A stretch of 64,000 nt of DNA from Bifidobacterium sp. B4142 (GTDB lineage Bacteria; Actinomycetota; Actinomycetes; Actinomycetales; Bifidobacteriaceae). The stretch lies in assembly GCF_026537325.1 (NCBI RefSeq), contig NZ_JAFNMJ010000001.1, positions 950,129-1,014,128 of the forward strand. The letters run 5' to 3'. Within the stretch, counting starts at the first letter, position 1; the number at the start of each line of letters is the position of its first letter. This document shows, in pieces, positions 19,684-28,301 of this stretch. A program made the translations under genes and the position numbers. Below the pieces are notes generated by a model. The model searched no databases. It saw only the letters and a program-made list of their open reading frames with translations, and was not told the origin of the DNA.

Positions 19684-20915
19684 GCTCGCCCAACAGCAAC
19701 AAGAGCGCCGCGCAGGCGGTGGAACAAGAACAGGCAGGACCGGGCATTCTGGCCTCCCTGGCCAGCAACGCCCGCCAGTATGGCATCGTCGGCGCTCTGG
19801 TGGTTATCGTGGTCGTCTTCGAAATACTGACCAAGGGTGTGCTGCTCAAACCCAACAGCTTCGTCTCGCTGATCCAGCAGAACGCCTACGTGATCATTCT
19901 GGCCATCGGCATGGTCATGGTCATCATCGCCACCCACATTGATCTGTCCGTGGGCTCCTTGGTGGCCTTCATCGGTGGCGTCTGCGCCATCCTCATGGAA
20001 CATATGGGAGTCAACTGGATCCTGGCCATCGGCCTGTCCCTGATCGTGGGCCTGCTGATCGGCATCTGGCAGGGATTCTGGGTCGCTGTCATCGGCATTC
20101 CAGGATTCATCACCACCCTGGCCGGCATGCTGATCTTCCGTGGTCTGGCCACAGTCATCGTCGGCGAGTCCGTGCCCATCACCTCCGCTCAGTTCAGGGG
20201 GATCGCCCGTGACTACCTGCCCAACATCCTGGGATGGTGGGGGCCATTCGACGGCCTGACCGTGGTGCTGGGCATCATCTGCATCCTGGCCTATGCCTGG
20301 TCGCAGATCGCCCGCCGCCGCAAGACCCTGGCCGTAGGTCTGGTTCCCGAACCCAAGGCCTTGATGACCGGCAAGATCATCGTGGCCGCAGTCGTCATCC
20401 TCTTCGTGACCTACCTGCTGGCCTCCTCCGGCAATGAGAACCAGGGCGGGACACCGATAATGCTGGTCATTGTGGCCGTATTGGTCCTGATCTACAACTT
20501 CATCCTCACCAGGACCGTCTTCGGTCGGCATGTCTACGCAGTGGGCGGCAACCGCAAGGCCGCTGTGCTTTCGGGCATCAACGCCAAACGGGTGGACTTC
20601 ACTCTCTTCGTCCACATGGGCTTCCTGTCGGCCGTGGCAGCCATCTGCATGCTTTCACGACTGGCCTCGGCCACAGCTCAGGCAGGCATGGAGTTCGAAA
20701 TGGATGCCATCGCCTCCTGCTTCATCGGCGGCACGGCTGTCACCGGCGGCATCGGAACCATTCCCGGGGCCGTCGTTGGAGCCTTCGTCATGGGTGTGAT
20801 CAACCAGGGGCTGTCCATCATGGGTGTGGATACAGCCATCGTCAAGACCATCAAGGGCCTGGTGCTCCTGCTGGCCGTGGCTGTTGATGTCATGTCCAAG
20901 CGCCGCAAGAGCTGA
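19680..20915 (+). CDS. Monosaccharide ABC importer permease (GguB/XylH-like)
   Basis: A 411-residue membrane protein with about 10-12 hydrophobic segments. It carries the BPD-type sugar permease signatures HIDLSVGSLVAF, PGFITTLAGMLIFRG, VYAVGGNRKAAVLSGIN and GGTAVTGGIGTIPGAVVGAF, which place it with XylH/GguB. It forms the channel for the sugar delivered by the lipoprotein and is driven by the two-domain ATPase. Its start overlaps the ATPase stop by 4 nt. A 14-bp perfect hairpin follows its stop by 7 nt. Confidence 0.94.
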   Translation: MSSPNSNKSAAQAVEQEQAGPGILASLASNARQYGIVGALVVIVVVFEILTKGVLLKPNSFVSLIQQNAYVIILAIGMVMVIIATHIDLSVGSLVAFIGGVCAILMEHMGVNWILAIGLSLIVGLLIGIWQGFWVAVIGIPGFITTLAGMLIFRGLATVIVGESVPITSAQFRGIARDYLPNILGWWGPFDGLTVVLGIICILAYAWSQIARRRKTLAVGLVPEPKALMTGKIIVAAVVILFVTYLLASSGNENQGGTPIMLVIVAVLVLIYNFILTRTVFGRHVYAVGGNRKAAVLSGINAKRVDFTLFVHMGFLSAVAAICMLSRLASATAQAGMEFEMDAIASCFIGGTAVTGGIGTIPGAVVGAFVMGVINQGLSIMGVDTAIVKTIKGLVLLLAVAVDVMSKRRKS

Positions 20916-20922
20916 CCTGACC

Positions 20923-20963
20923 ATCGGCTTAGGGGATGGGCACTTCACGTCCCCTAAGCCGAT
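20923..20963 (+). terminator. 14-bp perfect hairpin at the end of the sugar importer operon
   Basis: Positions 20923-20936 and 20950-20963 are perfect inverted repeats (ATCGGCTTAGGGGA and its complement) with a 13-nt loop. The hairpin follows the permease stop closely. Only a weak pyrimidine stretch follows it, so it may be an imperfect terminator or an mRNA-stabilizing 3' structure. Confidence 0.6.
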
Positions 20964-21001
20964 CATTCATCTTTCGAACATCTGCAAAAAGGAGCACAAT
21001 C

Positions 21002-21202
21002 GTGCGTATCACCGGCAAGGCCCGTTCTCGGATGTATGGCCTGACTGCTGCTGCCTGCGCCATCTGGCTGGTCCAATCCCTGGCTGAGGCCGTGCGGGAC
21101 GGCAGCCTGCTGACATGGCCCACACTGATCTTCACCGTGTGCCTGGCTGTTGTCACCGTATACTGTGCCGTCTGCGCCTTCCGGGAGGGGCGCAAGGGCT
21201 GA
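21002..21202 (+). CDS. Small two-TM membrane protein
   Basis: A 66-residue protein starting at the GTG at 21002, behind AAAAGGAG with 7-nt spacing, which decides this start over the upstream ATG at 20936 that lies inside the hairpin. It has a basic N-terminus (RITGKARSRMYG), two hydrophobic segments (about 12-27 and 35-57) and ends REGRKG. No family was recognized. It sits between the sugar operon hairpin and glnE, on the same strand as both. Confidence 0.6.
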   Translation: MRITGKARSRMYGLTAAACAIWLVQSLAEAVRDGSLLTWPTLIFTVCLAVVTVYCAVCAFREGRKG

Positions 21203-21216
21203 CGACCCGTCACCCC

Positions 21217-21222
21217 TATAAT
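21217..21222 (+). promoter_or_regulatory. Candidate -10 (TATAAT) upstream of glnE
   Basis: A perfect TATAAT at 21217-21222, 66 nt before the glnE start and 15 nt after the previous stop. No good -35 hexamer is visible at 16-18 nt upstream, so glnE expression may need an activator or another sigma factor; the call is tentative. Confidence 0.4.
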
Positions 21223-21287
21223 GCCTGTACCGGTTCCGCAGACATCAGAGTCGTTGTGGAGTCTTAAGCAAAGGCAGGGGATGAGTC

Positions 21288-24200
21288 ATGGAAGATCCAG
21301 CGCAACCGACCACTTCGACCCTGATCCACCTTGGGCTGCACGACCTGGACAAGGCCCGGGTTCGGCTGGATCGGCTTGCCCGTCTGGTGGACGATCGGGA
21401 GCTGGAGCAAACCCTGGTCCAGAGCCTAGACCAGGCCTGCGATCCGGATGAAGCCATTGCTGGGCTGATACGAATCCTGGAGCAGTGTCCGCAGGGAGCC
21501 CGGCCGGACTTTCTGGCTGGATCCCCGCAGGAAAACCAAGATGCCGCCCAGTCGCTGATCAGGGTGCTGGGGGCCTCGGAGGCCATGGGGCGACTGATGC
21601 GCTCGCGGCCGGAGTTGGTAGAGGCGGCCGCCCAGGATCCCGACCACTTGGCTGACTGCCCTGCGGAAACCAGGCAGAAGCGGGTTCTTGACGCCATGGA
21701 CAGAGTGGAGAAGAATTCGGATTCGGCGCCCTCACTGGCGGCCTACGCCGATGCACTGCGGTTTGAATACCGGCTGCAACTGGCTGCCGTCATGACCCGG
21801 GATCTGGCAGCTGAGGATCCCCTGGAGCTGGAGCCAGCAATCAGCCGGGCCCTGTCCGACATGGCCGATGCTGCACTTCAAGGGGCTCTGAGCATCGCCT
21901 GCCGTCAGGTTCCCAATGCGGATTCATGCCGTCTGACCGTCATTGGCATGGGTAAGCTGGGCGCCCAGGAACTCAACTACGTATCCGATGTGGACCTCAT
22001 GTACTTGGTGGAGCCGGCATCAGGGACGGATCCGAAGGAGACCGATCCCATCGCCGTGGGCACTGCCATGGCCGTCCTCCTGCAACGGGTTTGCCAGGCG
22101 GTCATTCCCGGATCGACCGAGCCACCGCTTTGGAAGGTTGATACTGCCCTGCGGCCCGAGGGGCGTGATGGCCCCCTGGTGCGGCGTCTGGCCTCTTACG
22201 CTGACTACTATGCCCAATGGGCTGAAAATTGGGAGTTCCAGGCCCTGCTCAAGGCCCGTCCGGTCGCGGGCGACAAGGCCCTGGGCCAGGAGTATGCGGC
22301 CATGGTCGAACCCCTGGTTTGGGGTGCCTGCCAGCGTCCCAACTTCGTCTACGACTGCCAGCGGATGCGCCAACGGGTAGAACGACTGATACCCGAGGAC
22401 CGCAAGGAGCGTGAGATCAAGCTGGGTCAGGGGGGACTGCGGGACGTGGAATTCACCGTCCAGATGCTCCAGCTGGTCCATGGCTCCAGCGATCCTGATA
22501 TGCGTTGCCCGGCCACCCTGGATGCCCTGCAGGCACTGGCCCAGGGCGGCTACATCTCCGCCAGGCACGGCGACCTGCTGGATCACGACTATCGGTTCGA
22601 GCGGGTCATGGAGCATCGTCTGCAGATCTGGCAGCTGCGTCGCACCCATCTCTTTCCGAAAATCAACCGTTCAGGCACCATCGGCCAGCGGCCGCCCAGC
22701 CTGGAGGAACTGGAGAACAACCGCGATCTGCGACGGCTGGCCCGGGCCTTCGGCCTGCATGCCGACCAGATGTTGGCCCAATACCAGGCCACCAGGATCG
22801 AGGTCCGCAACCTTCACCAGGCCATCTACTTCCGCCCCATGCTGCCCATCAACGCTCAGGTGGACGAGGACGAGGTCAGCCTGCGCCCCCAGGCGGCCCG
22901 CGCACGGTTCGCATCCATCGGCTTTGCCGACCCCGATGCAGCCATCCGCCACGTTACAGCACTGACTACAGGGGTGACCCGATCGGCACGGATCAACCGT
23001 ATTCTCATGCCCGCCGTTCTTCAGTGGCTGGGGGAGGGACAGGACCCTGACATGGGACTGCTGGGCTGGCGAACCCTGGAGGAGCACTTCGGCGGGAAGA
23101 GCACCTACCTGGGCTTCCTGCGGGACTCCACTTCGGCCGCCCGCCGACTCTGCCATGTCCTGTCCAACTCACGCTATTTATCCGGTGCCCTGGCCCGGTC
23201 CGTCCAGTCGGTCACCTGGCTGGGCCATGACCAGGACATGATCCCCCGTGATCGAGCCACTCTGGACAAGCGCGCCGCGGCCTATCGCACCCGTCATGCG
23301 GACTCGCTGGAGGAGTTCGCCACCGCAGTGCGGGCCATGCGCCGACAGGAGATCGAGCGTATTGGACTGGGCTGGATGAGCGGGGTGGACGATCAGCAGG
23401 CCTGCCTGGCGGGCATGTCCGATGTCTACGATGCAGCCATCAATGCAGCCTTGGACTGGGCTGTGGATCACCGTTTGGAACAGGCTAGCGCACCAGCCGA
23501 TCTGGCTGTGATCGGCATGGGCCGCTACGGAGGCAGGGAGGTCAACTTCAACTCGGACGCCGATATCATGCTGATCTACCGTCCAGCCTCGGGCGCCGAC
23601 CAGGACCAGGCGGCGGAATTCGCACGTGGGGTGACCGCCGACCTGCGGGCCGTCCTGGCTGGACGGGCCAGTCTGGAACCCGGTATCGACCTGGACTTTG
23701 ACCTGCGCCCCGAAGGACGCCAGGGTCCTCTGGTGCGCTCCCTGGACTCCTACCAGCGCTACTACCGCGAATGGTCCGAGACCTGGGAACATCAGGCCCT
23801 GATCCGGGCCAGGTTTGCAGCCGGGAATGCTGACCTGGCCAAGGCCTTTCTGGAGGGTACGGCCAATCCACTGCGCTATCCTCAGCAACCGCCCAACGAG
23901 GAGGAGCTGGGGCAGATACGCCGTCTCAAGGCCCGGATGGAGGCTGAGCGGCTGCCGCGTGGCGTGCGTCGGGACCGGCACCTGAAGCTGGGCCGGGGAG
24001 GGCTGTCTGATGTGGAGTGGACGGTTCAGCTCCTCCAGCTGCGCCATGCCCACGATCTGCCTGAGCTGCAGGTCACCGGCACGCTGACCGCTTTGGACGC
24101 CCTGGAGGCTGCGGGACTCATCGAGACCAAGGATGCCAAGGCCCTACGCCGCAGCTGGGTGCTTTGCACGGCTGCCCGCAACGCCAACTTCCTCTGGTCC

Positions 24201-24368
24201 GGACGTGTTTCCCAGGCGGACATCCTGCCTGACGATGGGCAGGTTCTGGGAGGCATCGCAGTCTGCCTGGACTACCCGGCCCACCGGGGCCAGCACTTTG
24301 TCAACGAGCTGCTGGCGGCCATGCGCCGCTGCAGGCAGGTCATGGAACGGCTCTTTTACGGGGGCTGA
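21288..24368 (+). CDS. glnE: Bifunctional glutamine synthetase adenylyltransferase/deadenylase
   Basis: A 1,026-residue protein with two nucleotidyltransferase domains. The N-terminal one contains GMGKLGAQELNYVSDVDL and the C-terminal one GMGRYGGREVNFNSDADI, each followed by the helical GlnD-uridylyltransferase-type domain (ALRPEGRDGPLVR and DLRPEGRQGPLVR). Both keep the D-x-D metal ligands. GlnE adds AMP to glutamine synthetase or removes it, depending on nitrogen status. An AGGGGATG sequence precedes the ATG. No glutamine synthetase gene is in the window, but gltBD 20 kb upstream belongs to the same nitrogen route. Confidence 0.96.
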   Translation: MEDPAQPTTSTLIHLGLHDLDKARVRLDRLARLVDDRELEQTLVQSLDQACDPDEAIAGLIRILEQCPQGARPDFLAGSPQENQDAAQSLIRVLGASEAMGRLMRSRPELVEAAAQDPDHLADCPAETRQKRVLDAMDRVEKNSDSAPSLAAYADALRFEYRLQLAAVMTRDLAAEDPLELEPAISRALSDMADAALQGALSIACRQVPNADSCRLTVIGMGKLGAQELNYVSDVDLMYLVEPASGTDPKETDPIAVGTAMAVLLQRVCQAVIPGSTEPPLWKVDTALRPEGRDGPLVRRLASYADYYAQWAENWEFQALLKARPVAGDKALGQEYAAMVEPLVWGACQRPNFVYDCQRMRQRVERLIPEDRKEREIKLGQGGLRDVEFTVQMLQLVHGSSDPDMRCPATLDALQALAQGGYISARHGDLLDHDYRFERVMEHRLQIWQLRRTHLFPKINRSGTIGQRPPSLEELENNRDLRRLARAFGLHADQMLAQYQATRIEVRNLHQAIYFRPMLPINAQVDEDEVSLRPQAARARFASIGFADPDAAIRHVTALTTGVTRSARINRILMPAVLQWLGEGQDPDMGLLGWRTLEEHFGGKSTYLGFLRDSTSAARRLCHVLSNSRYLSGALARSVQSVTWLGHDQDMIPRDRATLDKRAAAYRTRHADSLEEFATAVRAMRRQEIERIGLGWMSGVDDQQACLAGMSDVYDAAINAALDWAVDHRLEQASAPADLAVIGMGRYGGREVNFNSDADIMLIYRPASGADQDQAAEFARGVTADLRAVLAGRASLEPGIDLDFDLRPEGRQGPLVRSLDSYQRYYREWSETWEHQALIRARFAAGNADLAKAFLEGTANPLRYPQQPPNEEELGQIRRLKARMEAERLPRGVRRDRHLKLGRGGLSDVEWTVQLLQLRHAHDLPELQVTGTLTALDALEAAGLIETKDAKALRRSWVLCTAARNANFLWSGRVSQADILPDDGQVLGGIAVCLDYPAHRGQHFVNELLAAMRRCRQVMERLFYGG

Positions 24369-24409
24369 CCCTGGGTCCATCCGGGGTCGTATGCTTGTTC
24401 AGGTCACAT

Positions 24410-24423
24410 AAGGTGGCCACCTT
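24410..24423. promoter_or_regulatory. 14-bp perfect palindrome in the pyr operon leader
   Basis: AAGGTGGCCACCTT is a perfect palindrome immediately before the GAGGAAGG ribosome binding site of pyrB. A TATGCT at 24390-24395 could be the -10 (with CTGACC about 19 nt upstream as a weak -35), which would place the palindrome at about +8 to +21. The position suits a repressor operator; the leader is too short for PyrR attenuation. The function is inferred. Confidence 0.5.
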
Positions 24424-24438
24424 GAGGAAGGTGAGCCG

Positions 24439-25446
24439 TTGTCCCAACAAGTTGATCACGCATCCAACACCTCTTCCGCCGTCGTTCCCCTTCGTGGGCG
24501 AAGTGTGGTAACCCTCGACGAGATTCCCATGACCCAGATCCTGGACCTGCTGGATCGGGCGGCCTACATCGACACCCATCGCCGCCAGGTGGCCCACACC
24601 TGTGACGGCCGGGTCCTGGCCACGCTCTTCTATGAACCCAGCACCCGCACCCGGCTCAGCTTCGAGACGGCCATGCTCCGTCTGGGCGGCCAGGTCATCG
24701 GGTTCGCCGGCGCCCAGTTGGCCAGCGTCTCCAAGGGGGAGTCCATCAGCGACACCCTGAAGACGGTCTCCAACTACGCCGACATCGTGGCCATCCGCCA
24801 TCCCAAGGAGGGTGCCGCCCTGGTGGCCTCCCAAGCAGCTACGGTCCCGGTCATCAACGCCGGCGACGGTGGACACATGCACCCGACCCAGACCCTGACC
24901 GACCTGGCCACCATCCGCGCCCGCAAGGGTCGGCTGAACCACCTGACCATCGGCCTGTGCGGGGATCTGACCTTCGGCCGCACCGTCCACTCCCTGATCA
25001 CCACCCTCTGCCGCCTGGGCCATGTGGACTTCGTCCTGATCAGCCCCGACGAGCTGCGTACCCCAGAATACGTCCTGGAGAGGATCCGCTCCTCGGCCGA
25101 CTGCACCTACCGGGAGACCGGGGATCTGAACGGGGTCATCGGCGACCTGGACGTGCTCTACATGACCCGTGTCCAGCAGGAGCGCTTCTTCAACGAGGAC
25201 GACTACCTGCGCCTGCGCGACACCTACATTCTGAATGCCGACAAGCTTCGGTCCGCGCGCCCCGACATGGCCATCCTCCACCCCCTGCCCAGGGTCAATG
25301 AGATTGCCGTGGAGGTGGACGATGATCCGCGTGCGGCCTACTTCCAGCAGGTCCGCAATGGCATGCTGGTCAGAATGGCCCTGGAGAGCGCCCTGCTGGG
25401 TGACGAGCTGCCCGGTTATCGCAAGCAGAAGGAGGTGGCGGCATGA
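24439..25446 (+). CDS. pyrB: Aspartate carbamoyltransferase catalytic subunit
   Basis: A 335-residue enzyme that joins carbamoyl phosphate and aspartate, the first committed step of pyrimidine synthesis. The carbamoyl-phosphate loop STRTR is at 68-72, and SKGES and HPTQ are the expected later active-site elements. The start is a TTG at 24439 behind GAGGAAGGTGA. The first 20 residues are a non-conserved extension. It overlaps the pyrI start by 4 nt, as expected for the two subunits of one holoenzyme. Confidence 0.97.
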   Translation: MSQQVDHASNTSSAVVPLRGRSVVTLDEIPMTQILDLLDRAAYIDTHRRQVAHTCDGRVLATLFYEPSTRTRLSFETAMLRLGGQVIGFAGAQLASVSKGESISDTLKTVSNYADIVAIRHPKEGAALVASQAATVPVINAGDGGHMHPTQTLTDLATIRARKGRLNHLTIGLCGDLTFGRTVHSLITTLCRLGHVDFVLISPDELRTPEYVLERIRSSADCTYRETGDLNGVIGDLDVLYMTRVQQERFFNEDDYLRLRDTYILNADKLRSARPDMAILHPLPRVNEIAVEVDDDPRAAYFQQVRNGMLVRMALESALLGDELPGYRKQKEVAA

Positions 25447-25856
25447 AGGTCACCAGTATTGTTGATGGCATCATCATTGATCACGTTCGTGCGGGCACAG
25501 CACTGAAGGTCTTGCACTACCTGCGCGTGGACCCGGCGAAGACCCGGCTGGCCCTGATCATGAACACGGACAGCCGCAAGTACGGGTCCAAGGACATCAT
25601 CAAGATCGAGCAGACCGGGGATCTGGACCTGACCGCTTTGGGGTTCATCGCCCCCGAGGCCACCGTGGACGTGGTTCGGCAGGGCAGGATCGTCAGCAAG
25701 CATCAGCCGGACCGCCCCAACCATCTGGTCAACGTCATCACCTGTGTCAACCCCCGTTGTGTGACCACGGTGGAGACCGGTGTGGACCAACGCTTCCACC
25801 TGGACGATGCCGGGGTCTACCGCTGCGACTACTGCGACGAGAAGGCTGAAGACTGA
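25443..25856 (+). CDS. pyrI: Aspartate carbamoyltransferase regulatory subunit
   Basis: A 137-residue protein with an N-terminal nucleotide-effector domain and a C-terminal zinc domain whose ligands are C101, C106, C128 and C131. It binds CTP/ATP to tune PyrB in the enteric type of holoenzyme. The presence of PyrI implies allosteric control of the pathway at the enzyme level. The start overlaps the pyrB stop (ATGA), and its stop is 1 nt before pyrC. Confidence 0.96.
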   Translation: MKVTSIVDGIIIDHVRAGTALKVLHYLRVDPAKTRLALIMNTDSRKYGSKDIIKIEQTGDLDLTALGFIAPEATVDVVRQGRIVSKHQPDRPNHLVNVITCVNPRCVTTVETGVDQRFHLDDAGVYRCDYCDEKAED

Positions 25857-25857
25857 C

Positions 25858-27237
25858 ATGCGGCTGCTGGGGTTGACTGATTGGCGCAGCGGCAGGACGG
25901 TCGATCTGGAGCTTCCCCAGGCAGTCGAAAGCGCGCTGATTGACGAGACCGGTGCCATGTCGGCGGGGGCGGATCAGATAGACGCTTCGGGGCTGGTACT
26001 GGCTCCGGCCCTGGTCGATCCCCACGTTCACCTGCGCGACCCTGGGCAGACCGATAAAGAGGATATGGTCACCGGCGCGGCTGCCGCAGCGGCTGGAGGC
26101 TATGGGCTGATACTGCTCATGCCCAATACCCAGCCCGCCATGGACGGTCATGCCAGGATGGTCGACGGGTGCACGGTCATCGACTACCTGGAATCCTATG
26201 AGCGTGACCACGGGCTGCGCCTGCCGGTGGACTATGCCCTCTGCGTGGCTGCTACCAAGGACCGGGCAGGCCGTCAGGCCTCAAACCCAGACGACTGGTC
26301 GGGGCATCTGCCCGGCCACGGATGGGCACACCCTGTAGTGGCCATCAGCGACGACGGCTCGGCCGTCACCGACCAGGCCCTGGAGGCTGTGGCCGCCAAT
26401 GCCCGGGAATTCGATCTGCCCATCCTGGACCATTGTGAACACCACGATCACGGTCAGGTCAACCTTGGTGCTGTCAGCCGTCAGCTAGGACTGGAGGGGA
26501 TTCCAGCCTCGACCGAGACCGCCATCATCAATCGGGACATCGCCTTGGCGGAACGCACCGGCACCAGGGTGCATCTGCAGCATGTCAGCACCACCGGCGG
26601 GTTCGAAGCCGTCCGCCGGGCCAAGGCCCAGGGTCTGCCGGTCACCTGCGAGACCGCACCCCACTATCTGGCCCTCTGTGACGAGGACCTGCTGCGTTGC
26701 GGCAGCATGGCCAAGATGAACCCCCCGCTGCGGTCCCGTGCCGACCAACAGGCCGCCCTTGAGGCCGTAGCCGACGGCACTGTGGACATGATCGCCACGG
26801 ACCACGCCCCCCACACTGCCGCTGAGAAGGCGTTGGGGCTCAAGGATGCCCCCAACGGCATCATCGGCCTGGAAACTGCCTACGCGGTCTGCAACCAGGT
26901 TCTGGTCAAAAGCGGGCTCATCAGCCATGACCGTCTGATTGAGCTTATGTCCCTGGCCCCGGCCGAGCTCATGGGCATGCATCGGTTCCTGCCCGAAGAC
27001 CTGCCCTCGTACATGGCCAACAAGGTCAATAAGGCCGGCCAGCCACCCGTCGACTTGGTTATCTTGGATCCTCAGGCCAAGTGGAAGGTTGATCCCAACC
27101 GCTTCCACTCCAAGGCGAGGAACACACCCTTCGCCGGGGTGGAACTGACCGGACGGGTCATGGCCACCATCAAGGATGGGCGTCTGCTCTTCTCCCGCCT
27201 GCCCGCAAGCCGTGTCATCACCAGGGAAAGGAACTGA
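25858..27237 (+). CDS. pyrC: Dihydroorotase
   Basis: A 459-residue amidohydrolase of the long (type I, PyrC of Gram-positives) kind. The metal-binding H56-x-H58 is in VDPHVHLRDPGQ, and the later DHAPH gives the metal/catalytic aspartate. It cyclizes carbamoyl aspartate to dihydroorotate. The ATG at 25858 is chosen because it is 1 nt after the pyrI stop; the frame is open upstream only within pyrI. Confidence 0.95.
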   Translation: MRLLGLTDWRSGRTVDLELPQAVESALIDETGAMSAGADQIDASGLVLAPALVDPHVHLRDPGQTDKEDMVTGAAAAAAGGYGLILLMPNTQPAMDGHARMVDGCTVIDYLESYERDHGLRLPVDYALCVAATKDRAGRQASNPDDWSGHLPGHGWAHPVVAISDDGSAVTDQALEAVAANAREFDLPILDHCEHHDHGQVNLGAVSRQLGLEGIPASTETAIINRDIALAERTGTRVHLQHVSTTGGFEAVRRAKAQGLPVTCETAPHYLALCDEDLLRCGSMAKMNPPLRSRADQQAALEAVADGTVDMIATDHAPHTAAEKALGLKDAPNGIIGLETAYAVCNQVLVKSGLISHDRLIELMSLAPAELMGMHRFLPEDLPSYMANKVNKAGQPPVDLVILDPQAKWKVDPNRFHSKARNTPFAGVELTGRVMATIKDGRLLFSRLPASRVITRERN

Positions 27238-27239
27238 GC

Positions 27240-28301
27240 ATGGACCGACTGACCGCGCTCATCCAGGACAAGCAGAATCCGACCGTGGTCGGCCTGGATC
27301 CGCGACCGGAACTGCTGCCCAGCCAGCTGATCGAACAGGCCCGGCAGCGCGCCGCCGGAAGCATGGCCCAGATGGGCCTGGACCCCAGGGACCCGCAGCA
27401 GACCCAGGGCGAACAGGCTCAGGCCGTCTGGGCGGACCACCTGGCCCGGGCCTATCTGCGCTTCAACCTGTCCATCCTGGAAGGCGTGGGCGACCTGGTG
27501 CCCGCAGTCAAGCCCCAGATCGCCATGTACGAGGCCCTGGGATCCTGGGGCATCAGGGCCTACACCGGCACCTGCCGGGCTGCAGCCGACCGCGGCCTCT
27601 ATGTCATCGGGGATGTCAAGCGCGGCGACATCGGCTCCACGGCCGAGGCCTACGCCGCCCACCTGGACGGGCTTCCCCTGCCCTTCAATTCGGGGCAGGC
27701 AGTGGATGGGCCGGCCCCAACAGGGGGGAGATTCCCCTGGTATGAGGATGCCCTGACCATCAATGTCTACCTAGGCTCCGACGGGGTGGAACCCTTCCTG
27801 GAGGCGGCCGGACACATCCAGGGAGACCTCTTCGCCCTGGTGCGCACCTCCAACCCCTCGGGCAGCCAGATCCAGGAACTGGGCCTGGACGTGAGCTCGG
27901 GCGGCGGCACCATTTATCAGCGCTTGGGCGAGTTGGTCGAATCATGGGGGCAGCCCTCCATCGGCCAATCAGGCTACTCCAGGCTTGGCGCTGTGGTCGG
28001 CGCCACCCATCCCGAGGACGGCGCACTGCTGCGCCGGGCCATGCCCCACACCTTCTTCCTGGTCCCCGGCTACGGAGCCCAGGGTGGTTCGGCGGCCGAC
28101 GTGGCGCCCATGTTCGACCGGTCCGGCGGCGGCGCTGTGGTCAACTCCTCACGGGGGATCATCGCAGCCTGGCGGAAGGATCCGGACTACAGCCCGCAGC
28201 TGAGCGTTCAGGCGGCCCTGGGTATGGTCACCCGCGATGCCCGCCAAGCCGCGCAGGCCATGAAGGACGATCTCAATCAGGCGATCAAGGAGGCCCGATG
28301 A
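27240..28301 (+). CDS. pyrF: Orotidine 5'-phosphate decarboxylase (long form)
   Basis: A 353-residue enzyme of the actinobacterial/long PyrF type, making UMP from OMP. The catalytic D125-x-K127-x-x-D130 is in GDVKRGDIGSTA and VVGLDPRPELLP is the N-terminal phosphate-site strand. It is longer than the usual 270-290 residues of this type: segments around residues 38-60 and 150-165 look like insertions. The start is 2 nt after the pyrC stop and the stop overlaps the pyrK start. Confidence 0.92.
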   Translation: MDRLTALIQDKQNPTVVGLDPRPELLPSQLIEQARQRAAGSMAQMGLDPRDPQQTQGEQAQAVWADHLARAYLRFNLSILEGVGDLVPAVKPQIAMYEALGSWGIRAYTGTCRAAADRGLYVIGDVKRGDIGSTAEAYAAHLDGLPLPFNSGQAVDGPAPTGGRFPWYEDALTINVYLGSDGVEPFLEAAGHIQGDLFALVRTSNPSGSQIQELGLDVSSGGGTIYQRLGELVESWGQPSIGQSGYSRLGAVVGATHPEDGALLRRAMPHTFFLVPGYGAQGGSAADVAPMFDRSGGGAVVNSSRGIIAAWRKDPDYSPQLSVQAALGMVTRDARQAAQAMKDDLNQAIKEAR

